A DNA stretch of 34,259 bases from a virus. Each line of letters opens with the position of its first letter. Position 1 is the first letter of the stretch. The notes beneath the pieces are model-generated. The model was given only the letters and a program-made list of their open reading frames with translations. It searched no databases and was not told the origin of the DNA. The DNA lies in the IMG/VR virus record IMGVR_UViG_3300036945_000583, positions 1 through 34,259 of that record, one strand, 5' to 3'. Positions 29,249-34,259 of this stretch are shown here, piece after piece. Both the position numbers and the translations under genes were made by a program.

Positions 29249-29392
29249 TTCTGTTAACGTTCCTGTGCTTTCTTTAGTGGCTTGATTTCAAGACCAAGCC
29301 AATAAAACACAAAATTAAGATTGAAGTCAACAGCGGTTTTTCCGCAGGAAAAACCTAACCCAAGCCATTGAAGAAAACACGTGTTAGTAGAT
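29249..29392 (+). repeat. attC-like site 3
   Basis: 5' half TTCTGTTAAC (29249-29258), spacer GTTCC and arm TGTGCTTTCTTTAGTGGCTTG; 3' arm CAAGCCATTGAAGAAAACAC, then GT and half-site GTTAGTAGAT (29383-29392). The arms pair over more than 15 positions with some extrahelical bases. An inner GCGG-TTTTT-CCGC hairpin is shared in kind with site 1. Confidence 0.8.
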
Positions 29393-29428
29393 GGCTTTTT
29401 ATTCAGAAACAATTTAAAAAACAATATT

Positions 29429-29752
29429 ATGTCAAAATATACAACAAATAGAGAAACTCCAAAAAAATTCGAGTGTACTAAAAGAAAATGTAAATGGCAA
29501 GGAACTGATGAAGAAAAAGGAAGTCAGTATTTGGATAATGGATTTACAGAATTGATTTGTCCTAAATGCTGTAACAATGAGTTTTATGGTTTGCGTGAAG
29601 GATTAAGATTTACGCATATAGAAACTGGCAATACTGGAGAATTCATCAAAGTTTATAAGCCAACAGGAAAGCCTTACACTATGCAGATAAAGTTAGATGA
29701 TGGACGTATATATTTCGCTCCAAAAGTTGAATTTAAGCAATGTAGTTCATAA
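29429..29752 (+). CDS. Cassette 4: zinc-ribbon-like hypothetical protein (107 aa)
   Basis: 107 residues. The N-terminal half has a likely zinc site (FECTKRKCKWQG and ELICPKCCNNEFYG), followed by a beta domain (RFTHIETGNTGEFIKVYKPTGKPYTMQIKLDDGRIYFAPK). A longer frame begins at 29381 in the recombination site; the ATG at 29429 after an A-rich leader is preferred. The stop is three bases before the terminal repeat. Function unknown. Confidence 0.65.
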   Translation: MSKYTTNRETPKKFECTKRKCKWQGTDEEKGSQYLDNGFTELICPKCCNNEFYGLREGLRFTHIETGNTGEFIKVYKPTGKPYTMQIKLDDGRIYFAPKVEFKQCSS

Positions 29753-29755
29753 GCT

Positions 29756-29892
29756 ATCTACTAACGGCGGACGCTTGTAGCAGGAGGAAAAGATAAATCC
29801 TGATTATTGAATTAATGACTAATTATAAAAGTACAAAATTATGTTTAAATTAAAGACTAAAATCCTCTTGCTACAAACGTATGTTATGTGTA
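29756..29892 (+). repeat. attC-like site 4
   Basis: 5' half ATCTACTAAC (29756-29765), spacer GGCGG and arm ACGCTTGTAGCAGGAGG; 3' arm CCTCTTGCTACAAACGT (15 of 17 complementary), then AT and half-site GTTATGTGTA (29883-29892). The clearest of the arm pairs. Confidence 0.85.
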
Positions 29893-30032
29893 GTTTAGGA
29901 TTTCACAAATGGAAAAATATTGACAGATATACACCAATTCCTAAAGATGGAGAAATGATTTGCTTTCAAAATTTACACGAATGTAAAAACTGTAAAAAAC
30001 AAGAATACAAAGGGATGGGTTGTATTATATAA
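29886..30032 (+). CDS. Cassette 5: small Cys-rich protein (48 aa)
   Basis: 48 residues from the ATG at 29886, just inside the cassette: MCSLGFHKWKNIDRYTPIPK... with HECKNCKKQEYKGMGC, a possible small zinc-binding knuckle. The frame extends upstream to 29841, but that part is recombination-site sequence. The stop is two bases before the terminal repeat TACACATAAC. Function unknown. Confidence 0.6.
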   Translation: MCSLGFHKWKNIDRYTPIPKDGEMICFQNLHECKNCKKQEYKGMGCII

Positions 30033-30034
30033 AT

Positions 30035-30075
30035 TACACATAACTTGATGATAAGCGAAGGTTTGTTTCGCCAAT
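30035..30075 (+). repeat. Truncated attC-like site 5 (right end of the array)
   Basis: 5' half TACACATAAC (30035-30044), spacer TTGAT, then a short GCGAA...TTCGC hairpin. No GTTA half-site follows, and the next gene starts at 30095, so this end appears decayed or was formed by a different event. Confidence 0.55.
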
Positions 30076-30094
30076 CTTCCAAAAACAATTAAAA

Positions 30095-30346
30095 ATGAAA
30101 ACATACACATCAAAAGAAGTACAGATAATTACCAATTTAAGCAGTAGCGGAATGAAATACCGAGCCGATAAATTAAAAATACCATTACGGCTAAGAATTG
30201 TACAAGTCTACAGAAAAGAACGGTATTTCAACGAGGACGAAGTTTTTAAACTTAAGAATTTCAACAACAATAGCGATATAATAATCCCGCAAGTGATTTA
30301 CGTTAATTACCACATTTACGAAAGCAAATTAAATTATTTGCAATAG
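30095..30346 (+). CDS. MerR-like / helix-turn-helix DNA-binding protein
   Basis: 83 residues. The first ~60 residues (KTYTSKEVQIITNLSSSGMKYRADKLKIPLRLR..., VYRKERYFNEDEVFKLKNF) match the MerR/excisionase-type winged helix used by phage regulators to bind DNA. A short C-terminal tail ends KLNYLQ. The region downstream holds the promoter for the next gene. It is a candidate for the protein that acts at the 19-bp palindromes, but nothing in the sequence proves it. Confidence 0.7.
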   Translation: MKTYTSKEVQIITNLSSSGMKYRADKLKIPLRLRIVQVYRKERYFNEDEVFKLKNFNNNSDIIIPQVIYVNYHIYESKLNYLQ

Positions 30347-30369
30347 TTATAAAATAATTACTATATTTG
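30337..30369 (+). promoter_or_regulatory. Rightward promoter (TTTG-21-TATATTTG)
   Basis: TTTG 30337-30340 overlaps the last codons of the preceding gene; TATATTTG lies at 30362-30369 with a 21-base spacer. It drives the last three plus-strand genes. Confidence 0.7.
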
Positions 30370-30384
30370 TTAAAAATTAAAACT

Positions 30385-30600
30385 ATGATATACCAACAAC
30401 TATTTAAGAAATCAGGACTAAGCAATACAGAGATTTGCAATAGACTTGAATTAAGCCACACACAAAGGATACAGTACGAACGCGCGACAAAGTTTAACAT
30501 CGAGCAATATGTTACGTTCGGTAAAAAATTAGGGCTAACCGATAAGGATTTAACCGAGTTAGTGATTGAGCGAATTAACGAACTTTTAAAACAGAAATAA
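30385..30600 (+). CDS. Small HTH regulator (71 aa)
   Basis: 71 residues with an N-terminal helix-turn-helix (YQQLFKKSGLSNTEICNRLELSHTQRIQYERA) and a C-terminal helical part (FGKKLGLTDKDLTELVIERINELLKQ). The layout resembles small phage repressors or activators. A frame extension to 30367 would begin inside the -7 box, so the ATG at 30385 is used. With its own canonical promoter it is the best candidate regulator of the palindrome promoters, by inference only. Confidence 0.7.
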   Translation: MIYQQLFKKSGLSNTEICNRLELSHTQRIQYERATKFNIEQYVTFGKKLGLTDKDLTELVIERINELLKQK

Positions 30601-30601
30601 G

Positions 30602-30802
30602 ATGAAACAATTAGCAGTAGAATTTTTAGTACAAGAATTAAAAGAAAATAGTTTTAGTCATTTAGATTTAGCTACAGATATAATTGATAAAGCCAAAGAA
30701 ATGGAAAAGCAACAGATAGTTGATGCTTATAATGAAAATGAAAATTATATGTGTGACGGAACAGAAGCAGAGCAATACTACAACGAAACATTTAAAAAAT
30801 AA
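30602..30802 (+). CDS. Small acidic hypothetical protein (66 aa)
   Basis: 66 residues: a helical N terminus (KQLAVEFLVQELKENSFSHLDLATDIIDKAKEMEKQQIVDAY) and an acidic tail. It follows the HTH gene by one base. The pattern EKQQIVDAYN... is common in small flavobacterial phage proteins of unknown role. Confidence 0.65.
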   Translation: MKQLAVEFLVQELKENSFSHLDLATDIIDKAKEMEKQQIVDAYNENENYMCDGTEAEQYYNETFKK

Positions 30803-30805
30803 AAT

Positions 30806-31060
30806 ATGACACTAAAAGAAAAGTTTGAAAATGTAGAAATAATGTTTGAAAGTCAAATAGGTACATTAAAATACGATGAATTGGATAGAGCATCAAACCA
30901 TTGTGAAAAAATAGCAGATGAATTTGCTATTGGATTTGCAGAGTGGATTCACTCTAATACTGGTTACGCTGGAAATGGACATTATGCAGTAATAGGACAT
31001 ACATCTTATCATACAATACCAAAACTATTAGAAATTTACAAACAAGAACAAGGATTATAA
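30806..31060 (+). CDS. Hypothetical protein, last gene of the rightward unit (84 aa)
   Basis: 84 residues, acidic and helical, with a central FAIGFAEWIHSN motif and a C-terminal PKLLEIYKQEQGL segment. Similar short FAEWI-LLEIYK proteins are common in flavobacterial phages. Its stop is followed by a strong bidirectional terminator. Function unknown. Confidence 0.65.
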   Translation: MTLKEKFENVEIMFESQIGTLKYDELDRASNHCEKIADEFAIGFAEWIHSNTGYAGNGHYAVIGHTSYHTIPKLLEIYKQEQGL

Positions 31061-31066
31061 AATCAA

Positions 31067-31100
31067 AAAACCCCACCTTATCTTCTAAGCGTGGGGTTTT
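31067..31100. terminator. Bidirectional terminator between rightward genes and tRNA cluster
   Basis: AAAACCCCAC (31067-31076) pairs with GTGGGGTTTT (31091-31100) around a 14-base loop, with T and A tracts on both sides. It ends the rightward unit and the leftward tRNA transcript. Confidence 0.9.
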
Positions 31101-31200
31101 TATCAACCAAAAACTAAATATTATGAAAACATTGTAAAGATAACGATTTTTTCTATTTAAAATACTTTTTATACAAAAAATAAATAGGTAATAAAATAGT

Positions 31201-31271
31201 TTCAGTAGAGAGATTTGAACTCCCATCTTTTGGTTCGTAGCCAAATATTCTATCCATTAAACTATACTGAA
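31201..31271 (-). tRNA. tRNA-Arg (ACG)
   Basis: 71 nt on the minus strand. Acceptor arms TTCAGTA/TACTGAA; anticodon stem TTTGG/CCAAA with loop CTACGAA, anticodon ACG. A34 would need conversion to inosine by a TadA-type enzyme. No 3' CCA is encoded. Confidence 0.9.
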
Positions 31272-31277
31272 TTTTGT

Positions 31278-31350
31278 ACGCTAAGAAAGACTCGAACTTT
31301 CAAATATAGGTTTCTAAGACCTACGTGTCTACCAATTCCACCATTAGCGC
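31278..31350 (-). tRNA. tRNA-Leu (TAG), short variable loop
   Basis: 73 nt. Acceptor GCGCTAA/TTAGCGT (one wobble pair), a leucine-type D arm (GTGGAATTGGTAGACAC), anticodon stem TAGGT/ACCTA with loop CTTAGAA (anticodon TAG) and T arm GAAAG-TTCGAGT-CTTTC. The variable loop is only five bases (TATTT), unlike the long arm usual for leucine tRNAs. Confidence 0.85.
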
Positions 31351-31356
31351 ATTTTG

Positions 31357-31430
31357 GGTGTTATATCGGATTCGAACCGATGTAATTGGATTCACAGTCC
31401 AACCGCCTTACCGCTAAGCGCAATAACACC
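31357..31430 (-). tRNA. tRNA-His (GTG)
   Basis: 74 nt. Acceptor GGTGTTA/TAACACC; anticodon stem TTGGA/TCCAA with loop CTGTGAA, anticodon GTG. The base before the acceptor is T, not an encoded G-1. Confidence 0.9.
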
Positions 31431-31440
31431 ATATAATAGT

Positions 31441-31510
31441 TTCAGATAATGGATTCGAACCACTACAAACAGAGTCAAAGTCTGTTATGCTACCTTTACA
31501 TCAATCTGAA
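31441..31510 (-). tRNA. tRNA-Gln (TTG)
   Basis: 70 nt. Acceptor TTCAGAT/ATCTGAA; anticodon stem ACAGA/TCTGT with loop CTTTGAC, anticodon TTG; T loop TTCGAAT present. Confidence 0.88.
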
Positions 31511-31569
31511 TTAATCTTGTTCTATGCTCCTTTTATATAAGTCTATGCACAAGTAACAGTCCTTATCGT

Positions 31570-31641
31570 GGCAAGTGTGGGACTCGAACCCACAATCTCC
31601 CGATTCCAAGTCGGGCACTTAGCCAATTTTGTGAACTCGCC
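31570..31641 (-). tRNA. tRNA-Pro (TGG)
   Basis: 72 nt. Acceptor GGCGAGT/ACTTGCC (one G-T pair); anticodon stem CCCGA/TCGGG with loop CTTGGAA, anticodon TGG; T arm TGTGG-GTTCGAGT-CCCAC. More GC-rich than the other four. Confidence 0.92.
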
Positions 31642-31649
31642 AAAATAAA

Positions 31650-31677
31650 AAAGCCACCTAAATTAATAAGTGGCTTT
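31650..31677. terminator. Hairpin terminator between spanin gene and tRNAs
   Basis: AAAGCCAC (31650-31657) and GTGGCTTT (31670-31677) form an 8-bp stem. On the minus strand it is followed by six T residues, so it would end transcripts coming from the spanin gene. The 31678-31811 stretch beyond it has no convincing gene, only a 23-codon frame. Confidence 0.8.
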
Positions 31678-31811
31678 CTGTTTAAAATATATTTTACTAT
31701 ACTATACAATAATTCCACTCACAATAAAATTGCGTTGCGGAAGATGCTGAGTATTTGTTTTTATAAATTTCATATTGCAATATTAAATATAATATTTTAA
31801 ACCACCAAACT

Positions 31812-32300
31812 TTAACGCAAGTATTTTCTATAAATAAAATAAATCGGAATTAAAAGCAATAACCACCACCAAGAAAAAAAACTTTTACGCTCGGTTTCTT
31901 TTTGCTTTACTTCAATAACTTGTTTACCGCTTTTATTTACGCCTTTTTGTTCGATTGTAGCGACTTTCTCTTTAATCTCTACTACTTTATTAACTTTAGT
32001 AGTTTTAAGCCTTAAAATACCGTTAAAAACCTTTTTGTTGTTGTAGATTATCGGTTTAGTATTGTCAATCGGTATAATCTCTATTTCGTTAATAGTTGAA
32101 GTGTCTATACTGTTTTCTGTTTTTTCTATTTCTGTTACTGTTTTAGTAGTATCGATTTCTTTTACTTCCGTTGTTTCTTTAACTTCGGTTTTAGAAACTT
32201 TGCGAGTGCTACAACTACAAAGAAATGCCAAAGTCGTTATAACTAAAATTGCAAATAATAAAATGCGGTTTCCTATTTTTTCTACTTCTTTAAATGTCAT
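31812..32300 (-). CDS. Probable unimolecular spanin (lipoprotein with C-terminal TM)
   Basis: 162 residues. The N-terminal hydrophobic segment ends in a lipobox-like LCSC (ILLFAILVITTLAFLCSC, about 13-30). A ~100-residue Thr/Glu/Lys/Val-rich periplasmic part follows, then one C-terminal membrane segment (SFFSWWWLLLLIPIYFIYRKYLR). Lipid anchor in the outer membrane plus C-terminal helix in the inner membrane is the layout of T1 gp11-type u-spanins, which fuse the two membranes in the last lysis step. If the genome is circular it lies within about 3 kb of the lysozyme. It overlaps the preceding gene by 11 bases. Confidence 0.7.
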   Translation of the reverse strand: MTFKEVEKIGNRILLFAILVITTLAFLCSCSTRKVSKTEVKETTEVKEIDTTKTVTEIEKTENSIDTSTINEIEIIPIDNTKPIIYNNKKVFNGILRLKTTKVNKVVEIKEKVATIEQKGVNKSGKQVIEVKQKETERKSFFSWWWLLLLIPIYFIYRKYLR

Positions 32301-32493
32301 ATCCTTTAGGTTTAAATTGATTTTCGTAATACTTATTATCTTTCATATTCATTAAGTCGATTAAGTGTTTCTTTTGCTCTAATTTAGCTTTTAAAATGTT
32401 TCTGTAAACTTTGTTGACGCTTTCTTTGCAAATTCCACGCTTGTAATAAAAAGCTAATATACGGTTAATTCTCTGTAATGGTGTTTGTTTCAT
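32290..32493 (-). CDS. Small basic hypothetical protein (67 aa)
   Basis: 67 residues, basic and helical (MKQTPLQRINRILAFYYKRG, then KVYRNILKAKLEQKKHLIDLMNM). Overlaps the spanin start by 11 bases and the upstream gene by four (ATGA), so it is part of a translationally coupled string. Function unknown. Confidence 0.6.
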   Translation of the reverse strand: MKQTPLQRINRILAFYYKRGICKESVNKVYRNILKAKLEQKKHLIDLMNMKDNKYYENQFKPKGYDI

Positions 32494-32663
32494 TTTTTTT
32501 CTTTTAAAAGGTATTTTATTTCTACTTTTGGATTTTGTATAATGATATTTAATCCTGATAAAAGCGTTTTAATATCTTCTATAGTTTTGATTTTATCAAA
32601 ATCAATTTCGTAGCAATTCAAACTTGAAGCAATTGCTTCTTCTAATGTTATTTTGTTTTCCAT
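32490..32663 (-). CDS. Small hypothetical protein (57 aa)
   Basis: 57 residues: MENKITLEEAIASSLNCYEI, DFDKIKTIEDIKTLLSGLNI and a Lys-rich end. It fills the gap between the DUF3310 gene and the next small gene, with an ATGA overlap at its stop and a three-base gap upstream, as expected for a real operon member. It is mainly helical. Function unknown. Confidence 0.65.
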   Translation of the reverse strand: MENKITLEEAIASSLNCYEIDFDKIKTIEDIKTLLSGLNIIIQNPKVEIKYLLKEKK

Positions 32664-32666
32664 AAT

Positions 32667-33080
32667 TTATTTATTTAATTCTTTTTTAGTTAAGTAATCT
32701 ATTTCACGTTCTAAATAGTCTTTCGCTTTTTGTAGGTCTTGTATCTCGTTTTCTTTTTTACCAGCTCGGCAAATGTATTTTAAAACGTTAAAGCGAAAGA
32801 AGTTTAAATTATAGTCTGTGCCTACGTCTATTAAATCGTAGTGTTTACCGTTGTTGTAGTGTTTTGGAGTTGTTTTGTTTGAAAGTAGAATCCAATCACC
32901 GTTTTTAAAGGTATTTATAACTGTTTCTATTGAAATATCATAAGTTGTTCTTTCGTCTGAATATTTTATAACGAAATTATTGCTATTAACTTTTAAAATA
33001 GCACCCTCCCAACCTTGTTTTACATTCGACACAAACCTACGCCCTACTAATTCCTTAATGTTTTCTTTTGTGATTTCCAT
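32667..33080 (-). CDS. DUF3310 protein with N-terminal beta domain
   Basis: 137 residues. The C-terminal half has the DUF3310 signature: HYNNGKHYDLIDVGTDYNLNFFRFNVLKYICRAGKKENEIQDLQKAKDYLEREIDYL (about 74-130), a small helical domain found in many phages and likened to T7 gp1.7-type nucleotide-metabolism proteins. The N-terminal half (ELVGRRFVSNVKQGWEGAILKVNSNNFVIKYSDE) looks like a small SH3/KOW-type beta barrel. A role in nucleotide metabolism is possible but not shown. Confidence 0.8.
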   Translation of the reverse strand: MEITKENIKELVGRRFVSNVKQGWEGAILKVNSNNFVIKYSDERTTYDISIETVINTFKNGDWILLSNKTTPKHYNNGKHYDLIDVGTDYNLNFFRFNVLKYICRAGKKENEIQDLQKAKDYLEREIDYLTKKELNK

Positions 33081-33082
33081 AA

Positions 33083-33370
33083 TTATAATTTTTCAATTTC
33101 TTGTTTAACTTCTTGCCAATACTCGATATTGTGTAACATAGATTTGTAAATTTCTTTGTTTGCAATATCTAAATCTTCTAATGTTTTACCACTTACATAA
33201 AAATGAATGTTTTTATTGTTTTTTATAATTTCATCAACTGCTATTAATGCAGAACTTAAATCAATAAAATCAAATATAATATCTCTATCAATCCAATCAT
33301 TTATATACTCTCCTCTATTCAAACAAGCGTATCTTTTAACTAACTCTTTTGCTTTTTCTTTTGGTATCAT
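33083..33370 (-). CDS. Hypothetical protein (95 aa)
   Basis: 95 residues from the ATG at 33370, one base after the phosphoesterase stop (a TTG at 33379 is in frame but would overlap that gene). Sequence: IPKEKAKELVKRYACLNRGEY, WIDRDIIFDFIDLSSALIAVDEII, and a helical C terminus with MLHNIEYWQEVKQEIEKL. It is acidic and helical. The IPKEKAKELV/NIEYWQEVKQEI ends are familiar from small flavobacterial phage proteins of unknown role. Confidence 0.65.
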   Translation of the reverse strand: MIPKEKAKELVKRYACLNRGEYINDWIDRDIIFDFIDLSSALIAVDEIIKNNKNIHFYVSGKTLEDLDIANKEIYKSMLHNIEYWQEVKQEIEKL

Positions 33371-33371
33371 A

Positions 33372-34259
33372 TTAAACAATTTTATAGTTAATAATTCTCA
33401 TATTTTTTAATTCATAGTTTCCGTCTTTACTAACTTTAACGTGAGCGAAACCGTGATTATAATTGTTATATGGTGCATACTCAGGTTCTAAACCACATAA
33501 GCAACCCGTTGACCAAGTTGTCGTAACATCGCCTGACAAACTTTTTTCTGTATGCTCTGACGTTCTGTGGTGATGTCCTACTATTGCGCTTTCTTTAGCT
33601 TTCATAAATAAACCACGTGCAGGATTTACGGGCGGTGCAAATCCACCATACCATTCATGACCGTGTAGTATTGGCAATTTACCCGCTAAAGCCATTTGTT
33701 TATCCTTTACCAAAGTTACGCCAAATTCACGAAATCGCAAAAGTTGTTCAAGTTTGAAATCTTCAATACCTAATAATTCGGGCGCTTTAATCATAAGGTA
33801 GTCTTCATATCGTTTTTCGTGGTTGCCTATTTTATAATAAATCGGGCATTTAAAAGTATCTTGTAACATTTTTAAAAAATCCCTACCCATTTCTAACTCT
33901 CCCGCCATATCTCTCAATCGTCTGTCTTTAGTAAATCTACTACATTGGTAAAAGTCTAAAATGTCCCCGTTTAAGTAGATTGCGTTTACATTTTGTTCTA
34001 AACCGTAATTTAAAGCCAATTCTAAGGCTTTATTATCCTGATAAGGAAAATGTATGTCCGATAAAATTAAGATGTTATTTTGCCCTTTAGGAATGATAAA
34101 CGGCTCACATTTTTCGTAGTCGCTTTCGGGTAAGTCAAATTTACCTGCCATAGCGTTTTTCTTTTGTTCTTCAGTACGTTCAGAAACTTTAATAGTAGGA
34201 CAGTTGTCCCCATTTTTTTCGCCTCTGTAACGTTGCACGTGGTTTCTAACGGTGTTCTC
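33372..34259 (-). CDS. Calcineurin-like metallophosphoesterase (5' end outside window)
   Basis: At least 295 residues; the frame is open to the window edge. All five metallophosphoesterase motifs are present in order: LSDIHFP (D, H), LNGDILD (GD), IGNHEKR (GNH), HGHEW and VGHHHRTSEH. The GTG at 34238 can serve as a formal start, but the codons before it (ENTVRNH) fit an N-terminal extension, and bases 1-26 of the window supply a matching MGKATYKQ. The N-terminal region (VRNHVQRYRGEK) may be part of a small DNA-binding domain. Likely a phosphodiesterase or phosphatase acting on nucleotides or nucleic acid; the substrate is unknown. Confidence 0.85.
   Translation of the reverse strand, partial: ENTVRNHVQRYRGEKNGDNCPTIKVSERTEEQKKNAMAGKFDLPESDYEKCEPFIIPKGQNNILILSDIHFPYQDNKALELALNYGLEQNVNAIYLNGDILDFYQCSRFTKDRRLRDMAGELEMGRDFLKMLQDTFKCPIYYKIGNHEKRYEDYLMIKAPELLGIEDFKLEQLLRFREFGVTLVKDKQMALAGKLPILHGHEWYGGFAPPVNPARGLFMKAKESAIVGHHHRTSEHTEKSLSGDVTTTWSTGCLCGLEPEYAPYNNYNHGFAHVKVSKDGNYELKNMRIINYKIV

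Larger units (their letters stand above)
27913..30075 (+). mobile_element. Integron-like gene cassette array without integrase (CALIN-like)
   Basis: Five units, each holding one plus-strand ORF and a ~135-bp recombination-site-like element 3' of it. Unit borders by the G/TT rule are 28042/28043, 28404/28405, 28834/28835, 29383/29384 and 29883/29884. The first ten bases of each unit counted from the G (GTTA plus six variable bases) are the exact complement of its own last ten before the spacer (six variable bases plus TAAC): GTTAGTGGCA/TGCCACTAAC, GTTATAACTC/GAGTTATAAC, GTTAACAGAA/TTCTGTTAAC, GTTAGTAGAT/ATCTACTAAC and GTTATGTGTA/TACACATAAC. ORF stops lie within about 0-5 bases of the repeat. 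No tyrosine recombinase is encoded in the window. The right end lacks a final GTT half-site, and the left-end site is weak, so the array looks captured and partly decayed. Confidence 0.8.

Noticed and set aside
27861-30100. Reading the inverted-repeat elements between cassette genes as ordinary terminators
   Set aside because: The arms are long and lack T runs, the outer 10-base ends pair within each cassette rather than within each site, and the GTT/AAC cores recur, none of which fits simple terminators.
27861-31060. An integron integrase or other recombinase for the array
   Set aside because: None of the proteins in the window shows tyrosine- or serine-recombinase motifs.
31511-31569. Possible sixth tRNA between tRNA-Gln and tRNA-Pro
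   Set aside because: The stretch has a GCATAG direct repeat but no acceptor or T-arm pairing; I could not build a cloverleaf.
31702-31773. A 23-codon minus-strand frame (MKFIKTNTQHLPQ...) between the tRNAs and the spanin gene
   Set aside because: It is too short, with no recognisable promoter or neighbour coupling, so it cannot be separated from chance.
1-34259. CRISPR array
   Set aside because: No regularly spaced direct repeats were seen; the repeated 19-mers are promoter-linked and kilobases apart.

Overview
The window looks like a complete, or very nearly complete, genome of a tailed phage with a non-contractile (siphovirus-type) tail that infects a member of the Bacteroidetes, probably a flavobacterium. 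The DNA is AT-rich. Genes start after A-rich leaders without Shine-Dalgarno sequences. Promoters match the Bacteroidetes form (TTTG, 19-21 bases, TANNTTTG), and the lipoprotein signals end in Bacteroidetes-style LxSC/LVGC boxes. I see no integrase, excisionase or immunity cassette, so a lytic life style is the simplest reading. The two window ends appear to abut inside one gene (a phosphoesterase), which suggests a circularly permuted or circular map opened there.

Left arm, minus strand, 18657 down to 604: virion and lysis genes in the usual order. These are a small leading gene, terminase small subunit, a GIY-YIG homing endonuclease wedged between the terminase genes, terminase large subunit, portal, Mu gpF-like head protein, prohead protease, HK97-fold major capsid protein, a small lipoprotein, a small unknown protein, head-tail connector, head closure, gp10-like neck protein, tail terminator, major tail protein, tail assembly chaperones (probable -1 frameshift), tape measure, large tail-tip protein, a second tail-tube-like protein, two tail-fibre/collar proteins with the same N-terminal module, an unknown protein, a membrane coiled-coil protein and a GH24 lysozyme. 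Six transcription units here start at promoters in which a 19-bp imperfect palindrome (consensus ATTTAGAATGATTATAAAT) replaces the -33 box. An orphan promoter-terminator unit at 466-622 probably makes a ~120-nt RNA.

Middle, plus strand, 18775 to 27861: early/replication genes. They are five tiny genes, an ERF annealing protein, an unknown protein, a DUF3127 SSB-like protein, a DUF1367 protein, a structured 5' leader with a predicted pseudoknot, a replication initiator/loader-like protein, a T7 gp4-like primase-helicase, an HNH endonuclease and a RusA-like resolvase. A possible nucleic-acid-modification block follows: an unknown 128-residue protein, an IbrA-like PAPS-reductase/DUF3440 protein, an IbrB-like ParB-domain protein and a PD-(D/E)XK nuclease. 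No DNA polymerase is present, so the host enzyme is probably used.

Accessory region, plus strand, 27913 to about 30075: an array of five promoterless one-gene cassettes separated by ~135-bp sites built like integron attC sites. Each cassette has its own private terminal inverted repeat. Its first and last 10 bases (counting the shared crossover G) are exactly complementary, and position 11 is always G at the 5' end and T at the 3' end. No integrase is present. This CALIN-like array is the most unusual feature of the window.

Right end: two small DNA-binding proteins and two small unknowns (plus strand, to 31060), a terminator, a cluster of five tRNA genes (Arg, Leu, His, Gln, Pro; minus strand), and then minus-strand genes for a probable unimolecular spanin, small unknowns, a DUF3310 protein and a metallophosphoesterase that runs off the end.
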